From NCBI GenBank assembly GCA_046753625.1, contig JBHHUB010000089.1, positions 1 to 15,913 of the forward strand: a DNA stretch of 15,913 nt. Direction: 5' to 3'. Shown here piece after piece: positions 7,191 to 13,300 of the stretch (the stretch's first letter is position 1; every line of letters starts with the position of its first letter). This DNA comes from JADFOB01 sp046753625. GTDB taxonomy: Bacteria > Planctomycetota > Phycisphaerae > UBA1845. The position numbers and the translations under genes were made by a program. Under the pieces are notes generated by a model, which was given only the letters and a program-made list of their open reading frames with translations, was not told where the DNA came from and made no database searches.

Positions 7191-7227
7191 GCCGGGTGCC
7201 CTACCTCCTTTTGGAGGTTGGGGAGCC
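7181..7227 (-). ncRNA. Candidate three-way-junction RNA element in the secretin leader
   Basis: Three perfect helices nest within 47 bases. The outer stem is GGCTCC (7181-7186) with GGAGCC (7222-7227). One inner hairpin is CACC (7187-7190) with GGTG (7195-7198), and the other is ACCTCC (7203-7208) with GGAGGT (7213-7218) around a four-base loop. Read on the minus strand, the second inner hairpin buries a perfect AAGGAGGT ribosome-binding sequence. The element ends about 60 bases before the secretin ATG. It could be a regulatory leader, a processing site or a 3' structure of the upstream gene. No known riboswitch core was recognised. Confidence 0.4.
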
Positions 7228-7312
7228 GATGATGGTCACCGACTGACGCCTACTCTTGCCGACGATCCAAGCTTCTCTGGTCTGGCGTCCGAGCCGGAGG
7301 GCGTTCAAGTCC

Positions 7313-7346
7313 TCGTGTCCGCGAGATCATCGTGTCCGCAAGATCA
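7313..7346. repeat. Two-copy 17-base tandem repeat in the spacer between the giant genes
   Basis: TCGTGTCCGCGAGATCA (7313-7329) is followed at once by TCGTGTCCGCAAGATCA (7330-7346), with a single mismatch; TCGT at 7347-7350 begins a third copy that breaks off. It lies about 40 bases after the end of protein B. Tandem sites of this size could bind a regulator or reflect slippage. Confidence 0.5.
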
Positions 7347-7355
7347 TCGTCTCCT

Positions 7356-7375
7356 CCATGTCCAATAGGACATGG
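7356..7375 (-). terminator. Stem-loop just after the stop codon of protein B
   Basis: CCATGTCC (7356-7363) and GGACATGG (7368-7375) form a perfect 8-bp stem with a four-base loop, starting 11 bases after the TAG stop at 7387-7389. The position is typical of an end-of-gene structure, but the sequence after it is AGGAGACGATG rather than a T-run. A partial terminator or an RNA-stabilising hairpin is as likely as full termination. Confidence 0.4.
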
Positions 7376-7386
7376 GCCACCCATCG

Positions 7387-10300
7387 CTATCGCCGGTTGC
7401 GGGTCGGCCGCCGATTCGACGACGGCCGCCTCGACGACGACCTGCCTCGCGGCCGATTGCCGCTCGAACGCCGACCGCTCGTCGCCCGGCCGCGCTGACC
7501 GCTGCGACCACCACCGGCACCCTGCTGCGTCAACTGATCAATCAGCCGCTGAATCTCATCCACTTTGCGCCGCTTCAGTTGAATCACCGTAACGCCGGTA
7601 CCGCTGCCCGGTTTCGCCTCGGCCAGCATTTGCGCCAGGTGCTCGGCATCGTCGAACAGCACAGAATCACCCGCGACGATCAACTGGTTCGACCGCGTGT
7701 CCGGCGTAATCGTCACGCGCGGGGCCTGCCGGCTGTTGCGTCCGCGACCTTGCGATTGCGGTCCGGCGTTGACGGCTTCCTCGATCTTGGCCGCCAGATC
7801 GTTCAGGTTGTACCCGCCCGCCACGGATACCAGCCGGAAGCTCGTCTCCTTGGCAAGCTGCTCATTATCCAAATCGGCGATCACGGATTCGATCGCGGCC
7901 ATGTCCTTCGGCCCGGCTTTGACAAAGATCGCGTTCAGCGGTTCGTTGGCGGTAATCGACGTGGGCACTTGATTCCGCCCGCGGCGGCCACCCCGCTGAT
8001 CCAGGAACATCTCTTGCAGCGTCGGCAGAACCCGGCCCACCTTGGCGTGCGTGAGCTGGATCATCCTGGGCTGGCTGGTCTCCGCGCCGGCCGCGTCCAT
8101 CTCCTTGATCCGCGCTTCGAGTTCATCGAGCTTGGACTTGCTCCCACTGAGCACGAGCGAATTGCTCTGCGCCAGCGCGCTGATGCGCACGCCGCCGGTC
8201 AGCTCCTGGCCGCGCCCACCCTGCTTGCGTAGCGCTTCCTGCAAGGCCCGCTGCATCTCCGTTGCATCGCCGTAGCTGAGCGTCACAACACGCACCTCGC
8301 CAGAAACGGCGTCCTCCGTATCCAACTGCTCGATCAGCTTGACGAGCTCTTCGTATTCCTTCTTGCTTGCGGAGATCACCAACTTGTCACTGGCCGCGTC
8401 CGCCACGACGCTGACCGGCTCCTCCCCGCGGCCCGTCCGCCGTCGGCTACGCAGCGCTTCGCGCAGCGTATTGGCAACGTCGGTGGCGCTGGCGTTCTCC
8501 AACACATAGACGAAATTCTGTTTGGTCTCCGCCGATTCGACGTCGGCCTTCTCGATCATCGCGCTGACGATGGCGTGATTCTTTTTCGAGGCCGTCACGA
8601 TCAGCGAGCGCGTCCCCCAGTCGACCGAACTGGTCACCTGCTCGGCTGGGCTGGCCTGCCCGCGCCGATCCCATCGAAACATGTTCAGCACCACGGCGTT
8701 GAGGCTGCCCGGGTCGGCGTACTTGAGCGGATGCACCTCGGTGGTACGCTGTTTGTCAAGTTCCGGCTCCACGTCAAGTTCATCCACGAGTCGTTGAACT
8801 TCGACGAGTTCGCGTTCGTTGACGCTGGCGATGACCGAATTCGAGTTGGCCTCGCTGACAAACGCCGGACCGCGATCGCCGCGCCGATGCGTGGGCATGT
8901 TCCGGAAGATTTGCGTGAAATGGTTGGCCAGTTCGTTGGAGTTGGCGTAATGCAGCGCGAGCACGTGCTGCTTGCGCTGCTGCGTCGCATTGTCCTCGTT
9001 GTCCAGCGCGGCGATCATCTCGGCCACCGTCGCCTGATTCAATTCGCTGGCGGTGACGACCACCGACTGCGTCCCGCCCTCCGCCACGGCCGTCACCATC
9101 TCGCTGGCGCTGACCGAGCGATTCTGCGAGCGAGACCGCGCCCAATCCTTGATGATGTTGGCGACGGCGTTGACGTCCGCATACTTGATGGAATAGACCC
9201 GAATCACCACGGCCGTGCTGGCCGCGTTTTCCGGCTTGTCCAGATCGGCGATGCGGAGCCGGACTTTTTCCATGTTCTTCTCACCGGCCTGGACGATCAC
9301 CTGCTTGGTGTTCACATCCGGCGTGGCGATGACCGCGAACTCGATCGGTGACACATTGGAGTCACGTCCGAGCAACTGATTCACCCGCTTCAGATCGTCG
9401 TACATGCGGTTGATCGAATCCGCCACGGCCTCCGGCTGGGCGTTGGCCAAATCGAACACCTCGGTGAGCAGCGTGGGCTGGGCGTTGGCCTCAAGCGGAT
9501 CGATAAACTGCTTCTTGATCTCGTCGACCTGCTCCTGCGTGCCCTTGACGATCAGCGTGTTGGTGGCCCGGTTCGCCTGCGCCTGCGGCGGCGTTTCTCC
9601 CTCGGCCATGTCCCGGGCGGTCCAAAGCTGGTTGATGTTCTGCGCCACTTCCTGCGCGTTGGCACTCTTGAGCTGTACCATCAAAAAGCCCGGCGGACTC
9701 GCCGCGTTGGCGGGAATGTCAATCAGCGGAAGCTTTTGCTCCAGGAATTCGAAAATCGCCGGACTGCCCAACACGATCAGCGCGTTCGCCTTTTCGTCTA
9801 CGTCCACGCTGAAGGGCTCGATGTCCCCGCCGCCGCGCAGTTGGCGCAGGTAGTCGGTCATCAGGCCCGATAATTGTCCATAGACTTTCTTGGCCCCGGC
9901 GTACTTCAACTTGAAAACGCGAAAGTCAAATCCGGGGTCGGGCGTTTGATCCATCGTGGCCGCCAAACGCGAAATCTCCTCAAACAGCTCATCGCCGGCC
10001 ACCACGAACAGGCGATGGGTCGGATCGTGCGCGGAAATCGTGAACCGCTTGGGTTGCGACGCGTTGCGCTTACCCCCCCGCAGCCCCGATGACGACGACC
10101 CTCCATACGCCTCTCGAATGGCCGTCGCGACCGTGCTCGGCTTGGCGTTTTCCAGTTGGATCGTGCGCGGCTCCGTCTGCGCGCTGTCGGCCTCCATTTG
10201 CTCAACGGCGGCCAGAATCTCATGGCGAAGCGTCCGCGGCGCCGCATAGAATAAGATCCGTCCGCCTTCCTCGCCAAGAAACTTCACCCCCGTCGCGCCA

Positions 10301-13300
10301 CTGCCATCCGCACCCCCGCCACGTCTGCCTTGGCGACCGCGCGCCTTGCGGCCGCCGCTTGAGCCACCGGACGTACCAAACATCTCCGTCAGCCGCTCCG
10401 CGACCACCAGCGCATCTGCACGGGTCAGCTCAATCGTCTGAAACTGGCTCGCGTCCGAGCGAACGTCGATGTCACCGATGATCGCGTCGACTTCCTCAAG
10501 TTGCGCTTCAGTGCCCTGCGCCGATACACGATTCAGCCGCGCATAGGCCACGAAGCCTGGCGCGTCGATCTTTCGCCTGCTCACGCCGGAGCTGCCTTTC
10601 TCTCTGCCCCGGCGCCCTCGATCCGGCTCCGCCCCGCCGAAGTATTCCCCAAGGTACGCCACCACGCCCTCCGCATCCGCGTGTTTTAGATCGTAGGTGC
10701 GCCAAACGCGATCCTCGATCTGCTGGTCTTCCAATTGCTGGATGATGTCCGCGATGTAGTCGAGCGCCGCCTCGGGGGCCATCGCGAGAATCGTGTTGGC
10801 CTCCTCGTTGCTTGAAAGCTTGATGTCGTCGGGATCGATCCCCAACATGCCCGCGGCCGTCTCCTGCTGAATCATCTTGGGAAGCTGCCCGCCGGGTTCG
10901 ATGAACGCGCTACCACCGCGCCCGCCCCGACCGCCCCGGCCAGCCCGGCCGCGCTGCGCTCGGGCGCCCGCGCCGGGCGCCCTGCGCGATCGCTCGCGCG
11001 GCGCGTCGAGCCCGAGCATGCTGGTGAGCACTTCCTCCACCTCGACCGCATTGAGCTTCTTCAAGGGAAACGTGCGAAACGTGCTTTCCATCGGTTGCGG
11101 TTGGTCGATCGTTGCCAGGAGTTCCAACAACGCCGGATACTGGCTCGATTCCGCCCGCAGGATCAACGTACGGTCGCGCGGATTGGGTGTTACGCGCACG
11201 CTGGTGGTGGGCACTTGCAGCGCGCCGGGCTGCGGTTGGTTGGCGCGTTGCTGGCCGCGTGGACCGCGGCCCTGCTGTTCGTTGCCCGGTGCGCCTTTCT
11301 GCTGCTGTTGCTGACGTTGCTGCTGGCGCAAGCGTTGCTGCTGCATGCGTTGCTGTTGCTGAAATTGAAGCCGCTCCTGCCGCGATGCGTTGAACATTTC
11401 GTCGATGATCGAAGCCGCCGTGTTCACATCGATGTACTTGACGCGGTAAATCCGAATGTCCGGCGGCGCCGTGAAGTCTTCAAGCTCCTCCTTGAGCTGC
11501 TCATACGTGTCCTCGATCTCGGACACCTGATCCGGCAAACCCTCGATGATGATCTGCTGAAGCTCCGCGTCGTAATAAATCTTCACTTCCGGCTGATGGG
11601 GATCGGCCTTGGCCGGCGTCGTGCGCGGGCGAGGCCGAACGGGTTTCGGAGCCGGCTCCTCAGCTTTCGGGGCGGGTGTCGGCTTCCGGGCATCTCTCGG
11701 GTCACCCCGGTACTGGTCCATGCTCGGCCGTTCGCCTTCGCGCCTCGGCTTGCCCTTGATCTGGTCGGGCGTCTGGCCGTCTCGGGCCGTAGCCTCGTCC
11801 ACCGCTGCCAGCAACGCTGAAAGCCCTCCCAAGGTTTCGGCCACGCTTACGGGCAGCGCACAATGCTGAGCCGGCGGCGCCACACGGCGACTCTCGGGAT
11901 TGCCGGCCCGCTTCCGAGTGCGATCGATGATCTTGATCTTCAGATGGGGGTTGTTCGCCTGCAGCAGCGCCGCCACCTCCGCAGTGCCAATCCCCTGCGG
12001 CGGAGTCAGCACGAGGCGCTTGGGCTGCCTCGCCTCGGGATCTTCGATGTCCACATACTTGCGGATGAGCTCGCGGATCTCATCAAAACGATCCTCGTAG
12101 GGGTATTCGATGACGAGGTAGTCGCCCCAAATCGCCGAATCGACGTGCGGCACCTCAGACCCCGTCCAAAAGTCGTCAAGCACCATCTCCAGGTTCATGG
12201 CGGCGTCGATGGCGTCTTTGCTGTATTTGAGCTCATAGGTAAACTTCGGAACCGTCTGCTCGCGCGTGAGCGGGCCGTCCGCGTCACAGTCATCGAACCG
12301 GGCGACCAGCGCATCAATCTCCGCCAGCTTCACCGGCGTCGCCGCCACGACCAAGACATTCGAAATCAGATCGGCCTCAAGATACACATCCTCCCCCGAT
12401 CGTTTCAGCTTGGTCTCGAATGGATTCTCTTCCTCTTCTTCGTCGCTGGGACGCCGGACCCGTTGCGGCCGCTTGGCCCGGGGGCCGGTCTTGGGCTTGC
12501 CGACCACCTCCATGATGAAATCCGTCACGCGGGCGGCTCGAGCGCACTCCAGGTTATACACCTTCACCTCCCGCGCGTTACCCGGAAGGGAATCAAGCTC
12601 GGTTATCCAGGTCTTGGCCTGCTCCACCAGATCCGGCATACCGCGCAATACCACCGCCCGATCACCGGGCGCGGCAACGATCGTGAATTCACCCAAAGCC
12701 AACGCACCTTGACTTGCCGCACCGACCTTGCCCGTGCTGCGCGGCGCGCGATTCGGCTTACCCATCATCTCGCGGATCGTCTTGACCATTTCCTCAGCGC
12801 CGGAGTTGGTCAGCTCGACGATTTCGTCGACGGAATCGCCTTCGTCGCCCTTATCGTCGAACTGAGCGATCAGCGCCTTGGCCTCTTCGATCAACGCTTG
12901 GGGCGCGGCAACAACAATCCGCCGCCGACGCACGTCGGCCTCCAGATGAAACCATTCGGCTCGGGAGGGCGCGCGGTTCGCCGCCCGTACGGATTTGTTC
13001 TTACCGCCCGATGCCGCTCCGCCGGGTGTCCCCACCAGAGCCCCTGCGGCGACCAACGCATCCGCCTTCATCTGCAACAGCGGCGTCACGAGATCCACGA
13101 CTTCGACCGGATCGGCGTAGTGCACGGCAACCAGCGCCGTATCAAACACGGGGACGGCGGCCGAAACGCTCAACACGTCGACCATTTCTTCGATCTCTTG
13201 AAAATCCGACTTCGCCGCGATGACCAGGATGCGGTGCACTTCCGGCTGCGCCACAATCTGAGGACCACTAACGGCGCCGTCGTCCCGGCCGCGCACCCGA

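Noticed and set aside
7199..7260. Fluoride-riboswitch-like wording on the plus strand (CTGACGCCTACT near the hairpin)
   Set aside because: The conserved core and pseudoknot arrangement could not be fitted, and no plus-strand gene follows that it could control.
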